DNA of 64,000 nucleotides from Cheiracanthium punctorium (GCA_038373885.1 JAWZYV010019541.1:434001-498000); one strand, 5' to 3'. Numbered from the stretch's first letter, positions 1 through 12,238 are shown. Made by a program: numbers and translations. Notes: generated from the letters alone by a model not told the origin.

Positions 1-268
1 CCCACTCCCACATTTCTTATGTTGCTGTACTAATAAAAATTTCCTTGAAAATATTGATGAAAGAGTTGCCACTACTGTAAAACAACAATAGGTTTGCAGA
101 AATTTTACCTTAAAAAAGGAGAAAAAGTTTAAAAAAAAAAAAAACTTGGAGTTCACTAGACTTTTCTAACGTTTGATCGTTATGTATAAGATTTTTTTTC
201 TTTTTGTAGCCCAGTAGAAGAACTATATGCTCTACACACACCAAAATCGATACAGATTGTTCGACGAT
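1..268. other. AT-rich filler
   Basis: AT-rich sequence with short A and T runs. I see no gene or element boundary here. Confidence 0.5.
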
Positions 269-282
269 GACCTATAATGAAC

Positions 283-526
283 GGGGCCTCACCATGGCAC
301 AGTGGTTATATCACTGGAAATGGTAGACGGGCGAAGTGTGAAGGTCCCGAGTTCGGGTCCCATCGCGCGTCCGTCGACCTAACCGTTCGGAGTTTTCTGT
401 GGTTTTCTCCGAAACTTAGCGGGGCTAGGACCCTTTAGAAAGACCCCCACGGAGGGCACCCAACCCTTCGACCTAGAGCCCACTCGGAGCTAATCGGTCG
501 TAATCCCCCCCCACACACACACACAC
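283..526 (+). repeat. tRNA-derived SINE with intact target duplication
   Basis: The head carries a pol III A-box-like stretch (TGGCACAGTGG, about 297-307) and a B-box-like stretch (GAGTTCGGGTCCC, about 349-361), followed by a GC-richer body and a (CA)n tail ending near 526. A perfect 14-bp duplication, GACCTATAATGAAC, flanks it at 269-282 and 527-540, which marks both ends exactly. The head is too diverged and lacks the acceptor-stem pairing of a working tRNA gene, so it is a retroposon moved in trans by a LINE. Related copies lie at 1266-1495, 3565-3803, 56825-57049 and 62190-62410. Confidence 0.88.
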
Positions 527-540
527 GACCTATAATGAAC

Positions 541-1256
541 AGACACAATTTGAACTCAATCGAATGCGCCATTTAGACACTAACTCACTTTAAGTGACTT
601 GCGTCCATAGGCCGTTAAATATAAAAATCCCTTTTTGCAAACCCTGTGAACAAACTCCCAATTCATGGACGCCGGAGTTTGAAAAAAATATAACTAACGT
701 GAAAATATTACTAATTTTTGTAAACTTACGACAGTAAGGAAAAAAAAAAAAAAGAAGAAGAAGAAGAAGCCTCTGAATGGGCGTGTGGTATTTTGAATTC
801 TAAATTTAATCGTCACATAAAATTTGCTTTTTAGACCTGTGTTTACGGTTTAAAATTTTTACCATTGTACATAAATTTTAAATTTTTGAAGAGCCATCCA
901 CATATTTATTTTTGAGAGACCGCTCACAGGTAATAAGGGTGGCCCAGGAGCTCTTTGCTCCCATTATATAATGACCAACACTTCCGGCCGTAGTAGTAGT
1001 GAATGCCTCACGGCATCGGCAAGTGCCCGCCATTAGAAAAAAATATTTTGAAATAATGTATGAATAAATGAAATTATTTTAGGAAATAAGGATAAAGTTT
1101 AACATTGGGGAGATAATTTTTAAGAGAATTAAACTCAAACATTATTACTCGAAAATTAATGTTGTTGTTTTTTGGACATGGTGATTTCAAATATTAAGTG
1201 AAGGCATCACTGCATTACTTTCGAAACTTGGCTCTGTTTTAATATGTCGATGACTT
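541..1256. other. Unassigned intergenic DNA with AAG microsatellite
   Basis: AT-rich. An A run followed by (AAG)n lies at about 739-769. About 905-1035 is more GC-rich and looks like a degraded repeat that I cannot name. No coding sequence is recognised. Confidence 0.4.
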
Positions 1257-1265
1257 CTAAGCCAA

Positions 1266-1495
1266 GCGTAGTGTATTTAAGACAAACCTGCATATGTGTG
1301 GGCTATACGTCAAGGGAGGTTGTCTTGAGGAGAGGACTTTTAAAGGTGCTCAACGCGTATTCACGTGACATGTCGAGAAAACTACCCCAAACTCCAGACC
1401 TTTAGATCGACAGCCATGCGGTAGGCCAGAACTACTGACCTTCACACTTCATCTATCATTTTCAGTGCCTTATGCACTGAGCCATGGTGGACCCC
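1266..1495 (-). repeat. tRNA-derived SINE, minus strand
   Basis: Read on the minus strand it begins with an A-box-like CCATGGCTCAGTGCATAAGG and shows the same body as the other SINEs, including the segment near 1350-1375 (AACGCGTATTCACGTGACA) also present at 3565-3803 and about 61134. A 9-bp direct repeat CTAAGCCAA at 1257-1265 and 1496-1504 is the probable target duplication. The promoter boxes are worn, so this is an older copy than 283-526. Confidence 0.7.
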
Positions 1496-1504
1496 CTAAG
1501 CCAA

Positions 1505-3551
1505 AAATTACCATATACATCAATGCTAAACAAAAAAAGTACTATATTACTCCTCAGTTTTTCTGGAAAAATCTCTCTACTTAAATATTGAACAATGTTA
1601 ATAAAATTAAATGTAATTTCAATAATTAATTATTAGTATACTTAGATTAAGGTATTATGAATTAGGCTAAATTAATAATTTACGGTTTTGTGTTTTTCCT
1701 GCTGAGACAAAATATTATCACAATGTTTTTTTCACATATTGATGCTACATTTGCTATCCAAGATTCTTCCTTCGAACGCCAAATAGTCTAATTTTTTTAT
1801 ATGCAAGGCCACCACAAGGATGGGGCTGGTTGCAGGACCCGCCGCTGAAGGGGACCCCGTGTCTACCCCTACGCAATTTCATTTTCTAATTACTATAAGT
1901 AATACAAATAAGAAAAAAATATTTTGAATATATATTTATTCAATAAAATTTTAGGATACTCTACAGATAAATGAAGCTTAAAATTTAAAATAACATACTA
2001 ATGATAAATCGTTTATCATTTTTTGCAGTCCATCCAAGGTCTTACTACAACATTTTGTGCTCAAGGCACCTTTTAAATTTTGTGCTACATCTGAATCACC
2101 ATGCTGATACGGGTGTATTTGTCTAAGCTCAATTTTTCTGCCTAAATCTGCATGTAGTGTTCATTTTACGGGCTCCAGTAACCCGTGCGATAATCAGGGT
2201 TTGAGTCCACCGGTCAATTCTGTGATGCGAGTTCAGTTTATCATTTTAGTGTCCTGCTACTGAAAACGATAATATGTATTTGATAAAAGTGTTAGTTCGT
2301 ATAGAAGTAATTTCTTTTCTTACAATTTTGTTCATGTGAAAATGTTTTTTAAATAAGTCAAAATTATCCATTACTAGTAATCCTAAACTTTAGCTCTTTC
2401 AATATGAAACTAAATACACTCATATGGTACTTAACTCTTGTCATTTTTAAGTAGAGTCATTTTATAAAGTTTAGTTTGGACTTAAAAAATAGATACCACA
2501 CTTATTCCCCGTATTTTCTAGTTAAATTATAATACAATCTAAAGAGCGTATGTGTAAGAAATAACAAGGCAATTTTAATACAGCACACGGATGTTTTTTT
2601 TTTTTTTTTTTTTAACGAATGGGGCTTGTCTCTGATCCTTGGTCCAGGGTCCATAATTGAATGTAGGGGGAGGACATGTTCATATGCATGTATATAAATA
2701 TGTATATCTTGAGTGCACCCCCCTGAAAAAAATCCTGCCAGCGCCCTTTTCTTAATATACCCACACCAAAATGTATGCAGGTCATAAGACATATAATAAA
2801 CATACCCCATTAGCGCTCAATCTCGAATGTGCCGTAAAGACGCTGGTGCACTTTTAAGAATTTATGTTCAAAAGTCGTAGTGTACAAAAATTCTTTGTTG
2901 CAGTCCTGTAAAAACACTGTACACACAAACATTAATACCTGTCGTACGAAGATAGTCTATAATACATATATACCAAATTTGATCTCGATCTAATGCACCG
3001 TTTAGGAACTATCTTGTTTACTCACATTCACACACATTTACGTGCATACGTCACCGTAAAAATAACATAAATGAATTGCAGATAGCTCAAAAACGTGTAA
3101 ATATATCAAAATCTCACTGTCGATTTTTTTCATAACAACAATACTTTCCTTACATGGTACATTTTCGGAAAGTAAAAATTATGTACTATCTGATGGTGTC
3201 ACATTAGTATGGACAGGGATTGTATATTCTCTGAAAAAAACACGATCCTTTACTGCTCCACAGCATATAACTATATACAGTACGCTCCATAAGCAGCCTT
3301 TACAATGTAGTTTCACTCAACGGCCGAATTACACACAGACTGTGGCGAATCCAGAAAAAAAATCTGGGAGGAGATACGAAATTTTTCTGCCTCCTTTCTC
3401 TTATTAATGCATTTGAGTTTACAAATTAAGTCTTTTATAGTCTAAAGTTACTCTAATACTTCCATTTACATGCAACTCAACTCGAGGTGACTTGTTCGCC
3501 TTTGATAGCTTTTCGAGCGCTTTCTGGAAGGACCTCAATATTTCCTTTTCT
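1505..3551. other. AT-rich intergenic DNA
   Basis: No gene recognised. It holds a T tract at about 2593-2613 and a possible hAT-type end at about 1810 (CAAGGCCACCACAAGG) with no partner that I could find. The short open frames here run through T/A tracts and resemble no protein. Confidence 0.4.
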
Positions 3552-3564
3552 TCATGAATTTGAG

Positions 3565-3803
3565 CCCACCAAGGCACAGTGGTTATGTCAATGAAAATGG
3601 TAGACAGCCGAAGTGGGAAGGTAACGGTTCGGGTCCCATCGCGCGGCTGTCGATCTAACGACGGAGTTTAGGTAGGTTTTCTCCAGATGTAACGTGAATA
3701 CGCGTTAGAACCCTTTAGAAAGTCCCCCCATCCTTGGCAGATCGCCCTAGCGTAACGTTGCCATAATCACACAAACAAATCGCACAAACAGACAAAACAA
3801 ACC
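3565..3803 (+). repeat. tRNA-derived SINE
   Basis: It starts with AAGGCACAGTGGTTATGTCA, carries a B-box-like GGTTCGGGTCCC at about 3628, and has the AACGTGAATACGCGTTAGAA body segment shared with other copies. Its flanks are TCATGAATTTGAG (3552-3564) and TCATGAATTCGAG (3804-3816), a 13-bp duplication with one mismatch. The tail is a CA-rich simple sequence. Confidence 0.82.
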
Positions 3804-3816
3804 TCATGAATTCGAG

Positions 3817-4918
3817 AAGTTTCCCACAATTTAACTGCGCAATAATACTGCTGTGCAGAAAAGCTAACCACAGCCTTGCCCAAAATCACGACAAATGTCG
3901 CCGAGCTTGACGACTTTTGGCGAAATATCACCAAATTTGGAGCCAAAATTTATTCCCTAAAAGCAATCCCAGCTTGGCGATATTTCGTATATTAGGCAAT
4001 ATCGCCAAACATCGATAGTAGCCATAGAAAACTTTAATGATCAATATTTCATACTCTAATTGACTGATTTACATGCAACACAATGTAAACTTTTAATTTT
4101 TTAGCACGTAGGAGATTAATCTTAAACTAAATAAACCCCGAGAAAAGCAGATCACTCGAAAATTTGCGACAATACTTATGTTTGGTAGCTTTTTTAAGTT
4201 TTCATGCAGCTTTTGCATCAAGAAAAATGTTTTAATTGTTAAAAAGGCATAACTTTAGCTTCTGATTCATATAATAATGAAAAATTTTTAGATTCGAACT
4301 GTACCCTCTCAAAAGAAAGAAAGCATTTGAGCGCATGAAGAATGGGTTACTTGGTAAATCTTAGTTTTCATTTAAAATAAGACATTAATTAAATATATTG
4401 GTTACAAGTACATTAAAATAATACAATATATTTCTCACATATAGATAGCATCGTCGCTATACTTGAAATCTAGTCTTGCAATCAGTTAGAAAAACATACA
4501 GCAGGAACATAAGGTGAGTTGTTTTCAGATATAAATTAATCCAATCCTCATTTTTATTATTTAAAACACAGTACATGTCTGAGTTCATAATAGTTTTAAG
4601 TCATAGACTAGTCATATGACCACTTAAAGCATCATTTGGAAAATGTTTTGGATTTGCATCAGCTTTTAAATCTTTAGCACTCTGATATACTGCAAAACAT
4701 GAGTCTCTTCCTGATCTGTATCATCTTTCATGAAATAGAATTTTCTGCTTGTGTGTCTAGTACGAAAATTTACCTTATTGTTGATCCAATCTACGAGGGC
4801 TTTTCTATCAGTTTTAATGTCAATGCTTCAGCTATTAAGGTATTTTTCCCCAATTCTAATAAATAACTGGTTTATCTTACACACACAATTATATGCTGCT
4901 GCATTAATTCAGACCCCA
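3817..4918. other. Unassigned AT-rich DNA
   Basis: About 3885-4020 repeats the words 'ATCGCCAA' and 'GGCGATATTTCG' on both strands, suggesting a small degenerate inverted-repeat element without clear ends. Nothing else is recognised. Confidence 0.35.
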
Positions 4919-5386
4919 TTGTAGATCATAGGCGTAATCTGGGGGGCAAGGGGGGGCAATTGCCCCTGCAGTTGTAAAAATTACCCCCCTAGTCTAAAAA
5001 GTCAGGGGGCAAAGTTATGATTTTGAACCCAAATCATGCATTTATAACCCAAATATACTATCAGATTTAAAAAAAAAAAATTAAAAAAAAAAAATAAAAA
5101 AAATAATAAAAAAATTCCCCTGCAAAAATCAACAAAAGAATAGAGTCACAGAAGCTTTTCAACCCAACAGGAACGATGGCAGATTCTACCAAATGTCCAA
5201 GCTTTATAATTTCTCAGGAAAGCAAAAATCAAGGGGCAGCGATTTTAAATTTGTTTGAAATCAATTGTTCAGCGTTAGAAAAAAGACCCGTTGCTGTAAA
5301 CAGTGAGCAAAAAGAGGTCATTTTCACAGGCAATGTCGCAATTAGAGTTTATGTCATCCGGGGCAAACCATAATTAGTGTCGTGTG

Positions 5387-5570
5387 CATGGGCGCCCATA
5401 GTAATTTTCCTAGGGGGGGGCAAACTTAAAAAAAAAATTCTAGAGGGGGGCAAATTTCAAACTTTCAACAAATTTAGTTCTGTTTTTGCCATTTGTTAAC
5501 ATAACTAGACATTAACTTAAAACTTTAGGGGGGCAAGTTCCCTACCTTGCCCCCCTTATGGGCGCCCATG
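5387..5570. mobile_element. hAT-type MITE, CATGGGCGCCCATA family
   Basis: A 184-bp element with terminal inverted repeats CATGGGCGCCCATA and TATGGGCGCCCATG, flanked by a perfect 8-bp duplication GTCGTGTG (5379-5386 and 5571-5578). Immediately inside each terminus is a run of G (left) or C (right). It has no coding capacity and must rely on an autonomous hAT transposase. The copy at 6192-6382 is near identical, implying recent movement. Confidence 0.92.
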
Positions 5571-6191
5571 GTCGTGTGCCCCCTCGCATGGAGCCGCGCC
5601 TCATCCCAAGAAACTAACTGATTTTGGCGTTCCATTTAGAATGTCTCCCGGTGCTTGTCCCCGCTTGCTCCCCCTTTAGTTGCCACCCTGTCACAGGTTG
5701 GGGCCAGTTTCTCATTTATATTTTAATGAACCTAATTTTGGTGTTTGAAGGTCAGTAGCAGAGACACAACACATTTTTATGATCGGGCACAATTTACTTG
5801 ACATGACAGACAACTAATTGCGAATTCAAATGCGACGCAGTTTAAGAGAACAAGAAACGGTCTTCGATTTTATGATTTATATCTGCTGCCAGGGGCAACT
5901 AGGGGCACGTGCCCAGATTTGGTAGGGGGCTCCAAAATAAGTTATGGTTCCATGGGAGGGGGAGCGTTCTAGTTGGTTCGTCGTGAGAGATAAACTCTAG
6001 TTGCAGTACTATCTAAGTCAGTATTTCGATACCTTTAACCCTTTTAGATTTTCATGTTTTAGAAAAATATAGCAGCAAATCACCATTACTTCCTACTAAC
6101 AGCGTTGCTCCCAGCAATACGGAGAAGCAACGTTCGACACAGAAGGGGAACCTTCACTGCTATTGTTTATAACGATCTGCTGATGTGCATA

Positions 6192-6382
6192 CATGGGCGC
6201 CCATAGTAATTTTCCTAGAGGGGGGGGGGGGGCAAATAAAAAAAAATTCTAGAGGGGGGGCAAATTTCAAACTTTTAACAAATTTAGTTCTGTTTTTGCC
6301 ATTGTTAACATCATGAGACATAAACCTAAAACTTTAGGGGGGGGGCAAGTTCCATACCTTGCCCCCCTTATGGGCGCCCATG
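6192..6382. mobile_element. hAT-type MITE, second copy of same family
   Basis: A 191-bp element with the same termini and interior as 5387-5570, flanked by a perfect 8-bp duplication TGTGCATA (6184-6191 and 6383-6390). Its poly-G runs differ in length from the first copy, as expected for slippage in homopolymers. Both copies sit inside the 4927-10105 insertion in the same orientation. Confidence 0.92.
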
Positions 6383-7608
6383 TGTGCATATAATTCTATT
6401 TTGTAACATTTCAAAAAAATCGTTTAAAAGTCTAGCTAAGATAATATCTCAGAATATTAGTTTTCTTTAGAGTATATGTACATTCACCTAATTTATATAC
6501 CTCCCCCCCCCTTTTTTTTTTCGTGAATACGTCTTCAACTCAATAACATGCATAATTTATCAGGGGTCAATCCAGGAATATTTTCCAGGGTCCCATTTTT
6601 GTAAAAACTGCCTATTTTTGTGAATTTTAATGCTTAATTTTGTGAATTTTCAAACCAAATTTTCATAAGTCACTTTTTTTGTTAATTGATGAAACACATT
6701 AAAATGTAGGGTAAAATGCCAATGAAGGGCAGTTTTAATCGACTGTATTTTTGTAAAGGGGTTCCGTTAAAATCGATTGTAATTTTGTTACAGGGCCACA
6801 AAACGAACCCAATGTTTGTTTGTATCGACGCCTGTCCCCCGCTTATGCCGAACTTTTGATTAATGAAGTCACGCTAAAAGTCGTTCCAGCTCTTCAAATT
6901 ATTAAATATCTTTTTCCACATTATTTTTCTAAAAATATTTACAATATCAACCCCCCCCCCAAAAAAAAAAAATATAAAAATATAAAAATAAAATAAAATA
7001 AATAAATAAAAATAACATACTGGACTCTCTTTAAAATTTAAAATTTTCTGTCCAAGTCAAGGAAAAACATGAACATTGAGCTTAGAATGCTGTAAATTTA
7101 GCAGGTCGCTAACATTAAAGAAAGTGCCGCGGGAACAGAGGTTACAGAAAATAGAAAATGTGCAGTGCAATGAGTTTCATTGTAATGTATTTCAAACCTC
7201 GCAAGAAAAGCGGCTTTTTAACAAGGCATAAAATGATCGTTTTTCTGGACCTACAAACAAAACATAAGAACATGTCATCACTAAATGACCATTAAGATTC
7301 TGTGAAAAATTGGAGTGATTTAAATGTTGAACGCGGCCCTTTTATCTCCCGTTAACCCAAAAATTAGTCACATCTGTGTTCACTTAAATAGAATAGGACC
7401 AGTTTTTCCCGCAAGCATATGGACTTAAGTAGGCCCTTTTAATCTATTTTATTGATTATACTTATTGCACTATTTACTTGTTTGTTTTCAAGAGTTAAAA
7501 ATAACTGTTCTCAAATTTCATCCGTTTTAGTACAGTATTTTTTCCATTGTTATAGAAGAAATATTTTATGATTTATAGTTTTTATAGTTATATATATATA
7601 TATATATA

Positions 7609-9981
7609 CTAGCTGCATGCCCGTTCTTCTCACGGTAGGAAACGAAAATTTTCCTTACATGTGTAATTTGAATTTATTCGTGGTGTGGAATCTTTAAAAA
7701 AAAAAAAAAAAAAATTAAAAAAGCAAAATTATTTGACTCTTGACGTAAAGTTTGCGTCATGACTACTAACCTGGCATCATTGCAGTATAATGACTCAAAA
7801 ACTACGTCAGTGTTATTCACTATCAAAAAAGTGAAAAGCTTAACGGTTTGCAGAGAACTCCTGGCTTTCAAAATGTCTTATTTCTACATCATAGGTTCAA
7901 GTTGTAGCATTAAATACCTAAGCCACTACATCAAATGGACAACCGTTTATTTGTTTCCGAACATGTACCATGTAAGGAAAGTATTGTAATCATGAAAACA
8001 TTTGACTTCGAGATTTTGGTGTATTTACACGTTTTGAGGTCTTCTGAATTCATTTATGGTATTTTCAAGAGATGTTTTTAAAATAGCTGCGCAGCCACTC
8101 TTCATACGGGAAGAAGCGAATATTTTACTAAAATCATATCTGCATGTGACAAAACAGAATTTTATTTTTAAAAAAGTTCAAGTAATCTCCTCTGTTGAAA
8201 TTACGGCGGGATATATTAACGTAAGTTAGAATTACTTTTCGTTTAGTTGGTTGTAAGACAACCGTTGAAACAGGTTAAACACTTTTAATTTCATGAAATA
8301 TTTATTAACGTGATATATTGTGATTTATTCATATTATCCTTACAAATCTAATAATACTACCTATTACGTACATTAATACTATCTATCTTCGCTTCTCCCT
8401 CTTCAAAGCTCGCTTAAAAGAAGCAGCTTAGATTATATGGCACCGATGGGATCTTTTGATTCTATGGCAATTCTTTGCAATTTACGCATTAACATAAAAA
8501 TCATTTCACATAATCGTTGCCATTAAGGAAACTCTCCATATATATTTAATTTATGCAGAGTTTTATAAGATTGGCGTATTTAGCACCGCAAAAAAATTTC
8601 ATCTCACCGTGGGGAGAAACTATCCAAGGGGTGCCATTTTAAATATCCATGTATCCAATTTAGCGATATCTTATATATCCTCCATGGTCCTGTCTCCTGA
8701 AAAACATCAAACTGTGTAATCTCGAGGAGCTATTTATTCCCGCTTTAATTGTGACAGGGCGTTAGAATTGCAGAGCTTACAAATTTCACGCATTTTTTTT
8801 TTAATTTATGATGTCACTGTTTAACTGCCGTAAAGGATACCCCAGTTGGCTGAGGGAGTTAATTTCGATATTTTGCATAGTAGTTTTCAAACGGTATCAT
8901 TAAAACTTTGCTTTATGTAGGACCACTATGGAGGAACGTAATTCAACGTTAAAATAAAGCTATACTCGCAGCATGCATGATAAGTTAGGCAACGCCCGCC
9001 CCATAATTAAATGCCAAAAATAAAAAAAGTAAATAGAAAAGTTTAATATATCGCGCTTTAAAACGAACTTTGTACTTTTTAAAATGAACATTTTATGCTG
9101 TGGTAAGACATTTCAATTTTTAAATAAGCAACGGATTAAAATAACACTTCTAATAATAATAATCGTGAATTTCTTAGTTTATTTCTACAGTAAATTTTAA
9201 TCAAAATATCGTCTCCCTGTGTTGAAAAAAGAGCTGGAATAAATGATTTAAAATTGTGGCGTAATTTTTACGTATCTTAAAGCAACTGACGTCATCGATC
9301 CTCACTTGCGAATTGAAAATACGGACGGTGCCCCATTAAAAATTTCTATGTGGATAGGTGGAAAAACCTTTTTTCTAATCCTTTTTGTTGCAACAACCCA
9401 ACACAAATTCTCGTGCCATGATTACAATGCAATGGCGTAAGCTTTCCGCGTTGATGCTATTAAATTCTAAATATTAGGTTGCTTTCGAATTCGTAAAAAA
9501 TCATCTAATTTACATATTTTTTTCATTTTCAAAGAGGGAGAAAAGAATGTTTCAAGATTTGTCAAAGTATCAAAAAGTTATGACGGATAGAATTCAAGAT
9601 GCGACAGTTTTAAAATTATTTTACGAAAAAATTAGCCAAAACAGATGCTTAGTAAAAAAATTCCTAAAAATCGGTAAAACATATTACGTATTCAGAACAA
9701 ACTGTTTTTAAAAGAAAATTTTCTCCTCTATCCGATGATACAAATGCCGTTTTGCTGCGAGCGTAATTTCCGCCGTTATTACGAATTAGGTGAGAAAAAA
9801 TGCCGAAAATCGCATAAAACATAAAATAAAAAAAATTCTGGGTGGAATTTTGAAAAAATCGCTTCGAGCTGCACAACTTCATGTATAGAACTTCCAGAGT
9901 ACCAAATTTGGTGTTTCTAGGTGTAGCCCTTTGTCCGTAATGCCGCCGACACACACACAGACATCTTTTATAATAAGTGTA
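7609..9981 (-). mobile_element. Non-autonomous Helitron/Helentron-like element
   Basis: Read on the minus strand, the 3' end shows a short hairpin (CCGT-GAGAAGA-ACGG) followed by a spacer and CTAG at 7609-7612, next to a host T: the classic Helitron 3' end. The minus-strand 5' end lies near 9979-9981 (CACTTATTATAAAAGATG), within an AT microsatellite, so its exact base is uncertain. The interior is AT-rich with no recognisable Rep or helicase. Helitrons move by rolling circle into AT dinucleotides and make no target duplication, as here. Confidence 0.7.
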
Positions 9982-10113
9982 TATATATATATATACATAT
10001 ATATTTATATATATATATGTGTGTGTGTGTACGGGCATGCATATATGGACTTTAATTTACAATGGCATTTGCCCCCCCAGTTTCGAAGCCCAAGTTACGC
10101 CCATGTTGTAGAT

Positions 10114-10632
10114 AACACCACAAATTTCTGTTTTCCACTTTTCCATTCAACAAGTGAATTTTCATCCTTTAGTAACTATTCACTATAAAATTTTAAGCCT
10201 GGTAGTGTTGTTCGCCAATTTACATTGATATCGCCATTTAGTTCTCCATATGTAAGCTTAAACTTCTGGCAATAGTCTCAGTACCTGTCAGATATCGAAA
10301 AAGTCGTTTGACTGCGTCCAATGTACTTCTCGAAGATCTCTGCTACACTGCGATAGTCTGCTCACTGTGTAAGAAATATCCAGTCGAGTTCAAATTGCAC
10401 GATACGTTACGGATCCAATTACTTCCTGTTATTTTTGTTGAAGGAAAATTTTTGACTTTTTAGTCATTGAACTGTAATATCGCCTACAGCACCTGCATTT
10501 TGATTGGGTCCCAATCTAGCATATTGATTTTTTTTCAAAACCTTAATTGTATAATTTCTGTGATAAAATTATTCCATATTCTCCTTGTTTGATCTGCAAT
10601 CCAAAAACATATTTGTTGTTTCCTTAATTTCT
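10114..10632. other. Unassigned intergenic DNA
   Basis: No gene or repeat boundary recognised. Confidence 0.35.
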
Positions 10633-10675
10633 ATATATATCAGGGACGTGCGGTGGCTTAACAGCTCACCCAAGC

Positions 10676-10853
10676 AGCGCCATGAAAAATTTCTGGCTAC
10701 GCCACGGGGGGGGGGGGGGTTACGACTACTGCAACTCATATATATGTATACGTGTGTGGGATATAAGAGAGTGAAAATATAAATTTTGTATGGCAAAAAA
10801 TTCCTCATGGGAGGGTTATGGCCCCCCCAACCCCCCCCCTCTTGGCTACGCCA
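10676..10853 (-). mobile_element. GGCGTAGCC-family MITE with flipped terminus
   Basis: From about 10706 to 10853 it matches, in reverse orientation, the elements at 14106-14274, 25008-25179 and 38091-38267. Its leftmost 28-30 bases are in the opposite orientation to those copies: they read CCATGAAAAATTTCTGGC where the reverse complement is expected. The right end GGCTACGCCAGTG is normal. No 8-bp duplication can be matched because of the rearranged end. Confidence 0.78.
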
Positions 10854-11635
10854 GTGCAGAGAGAGAGAGAAAATCTAAAACTAAGACGGACACACGCGCA
10901 TAGCGATGAAAAGAAACCCGTTTGTTTTTTTTTTTTTTTAAGTTCAAATATTTAATTTTATTTGAAGCAAATTTCATTCTTTTTTCACTAAAAGCAAAAT
11001 GATTGATTACAGAATCGAAAAATATATTTTCTTCTTTTAAGCTAATTAACAAATCACTTTCAATTGATATAATTCCGAGGTTTGAAAGTCTGTTTTGTCC
11101 AGTTCCATTACGTGCACAGTTTTTAATTCTCAGTATATTGAGCACTCAATTCAGTCTCAATACCAATAGTTCCAAAAGTTGCCATTGTAGTGGAAACAGG
11201 AGTATGAGCAACATCAAGATTCCATGTTGCCTTTTGTTGTAACCAGTTATCCAAGATGACCTTTTTTCACAGCTAAATAGTGGACAATTCCAACAAATTA
11301 TTCGTTAAAGATAGCACTTCCTGCAAGCCAAAGACATCTTTCATAATAAACCTTTTAAAGTGACGTGTAATGCTTTCTGTTGCTTTAAATTCGGCAGTGC
11401 AGGCATTGGTCTTCCTTTAACAATCACAATTTTCTTTCCAAAAACTTTTCCGACGAAAAAATCGGCTATAACATCATTATTTGTAAAATCAGCCATGTTT
11501 TCTAAAATAGTACAAAGCTCTAAGTTTGCATAATTTTAGAAAAGGATATGAAATCGTCCAAGCGCGGCTTCAGACTGAATTCTGAGAGGGGGTATTGAAC
11601 ATTTTACTTAGATATATAAATTGTTCAAAATGCAA

Positions 11636-11700
11636 ATTCAACGTGTAAAATCGTGAAGTATGCAAATTCAACGTGTAAAATCGTGAAGTATGCGAATCTA
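11636..11700. repeat. Short tandem repeat, 30-bp unit
   Basis: A 30-bp unit containing CAAATTCAACGTGTAAAATC is present twice in tandem, followed by a partial third copy with changes. Confidence 0.85.
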
Positions 11701-12238
11701 ACGTTATAAAACAGAATTTCGGAGTGGGAGCCGTCCTTGAAATCGTCTTGAATCAGTGAAATCGTAAAAGCAATTGAAAAAGCACAATGCAGCTCACCTC
11801 GCAATTTGGTTTCGGCCCATGCAGAATACACACTGCTTGGCTTATCAGTCACAGTAAGGCAGAATATGGGTTTTGGAGTGTCGTCTCTGATTGGCTAATT
11901 CTCGGATGAGGTCATGTTTCTATAGCAACACCCCTTCAGCAGACATTGCAGATGGGTTGATCTCACGGCAGAGAAATGAAGAGTCGGAAAGAAAATATAC
12001 TTTTTTATCCACTTGACATTTATCTTTGTGTTAAGAAATTATGAATATATGTATAAATTTTTTTTAAAATAAGTAAGGTAGATGGTATTTTCTTTCAATT
12101 TGTGATAGAAAGCAAAATTTAAAAACAATAATAGCCTTATTTTCAGTTGCCCAAGCACTGCTTGGGTTGCTTGGGCGGAATGCACGTCACTGATATATAT
12201 ATGTAAATTTTTATATATTTTATTACTATGCCAACCAT

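Larger units (their letters stand above)
4927..10105. mobile_element. Composite hAT-like insertion of 5.2 kb
   Basis: The outer ends are CATAGGCGTAATCTGGGG at 4927 and, as the reverse complement of the right end, CATGGGCGTAACTTGGG at 10105. Both are flanked by the same 8-bp word TTGTAGAT (4919-4926 and 10106-10113), the duplication length of hAT transposons. It contains two later MITEs (5387-5570, 6192-6382) and a Helitron (7609-9981). Removing those leaves about 2.4 kb, in which I recognise no transposase. An open frame at 5176-5373 has no family I know. The ends match over a short stretch only, so the pairing rests mainly on the exact 8-bp duplication. Confidence 0.62.
10641..12192. mobile_element. 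hAT-type non-autonomous element, CAGGGACGTGC ends
   Basis: The left end is CAGGGACGTGCGGTGGC and the right end, reverse-complemented, is CAGTGACGTGCATTCCGCC. Both lead into related CCCAAGCA sequence. It is flanked by ATATATAT on both sides (10633-10640, 12193-12200), consistent with an 8-bp duplication but weak because the word is low-complexity. It carries a nested MITE (10676-10853) and a small tandem repeat at 11636-11700. No transposase is seen. Confidence 0.6.

Noticed and set aside
283..360. Functional tRNA gene
   Set aside because: A and B boxes are present but acceptor-stem pairing is lacking, and a target duplication with a tail shows a SINE. The same applies to 3565, 45412, 56990 and 62350.
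5176..5373. Small protein gene (MADSTKCPS...)
   Set aside because: Preceded by an A-rich tract, lies inside the hAT-like insertion, has no recognisable family. Left unannotated as a gene.
5670..5920. Additional hAT MITE with CAGGGGCAACTAGGGGC ends
   Set aside because: Terminus-like sequences occur at about 5670 and 5889, but they face away from each other and no duplication supports a pair.
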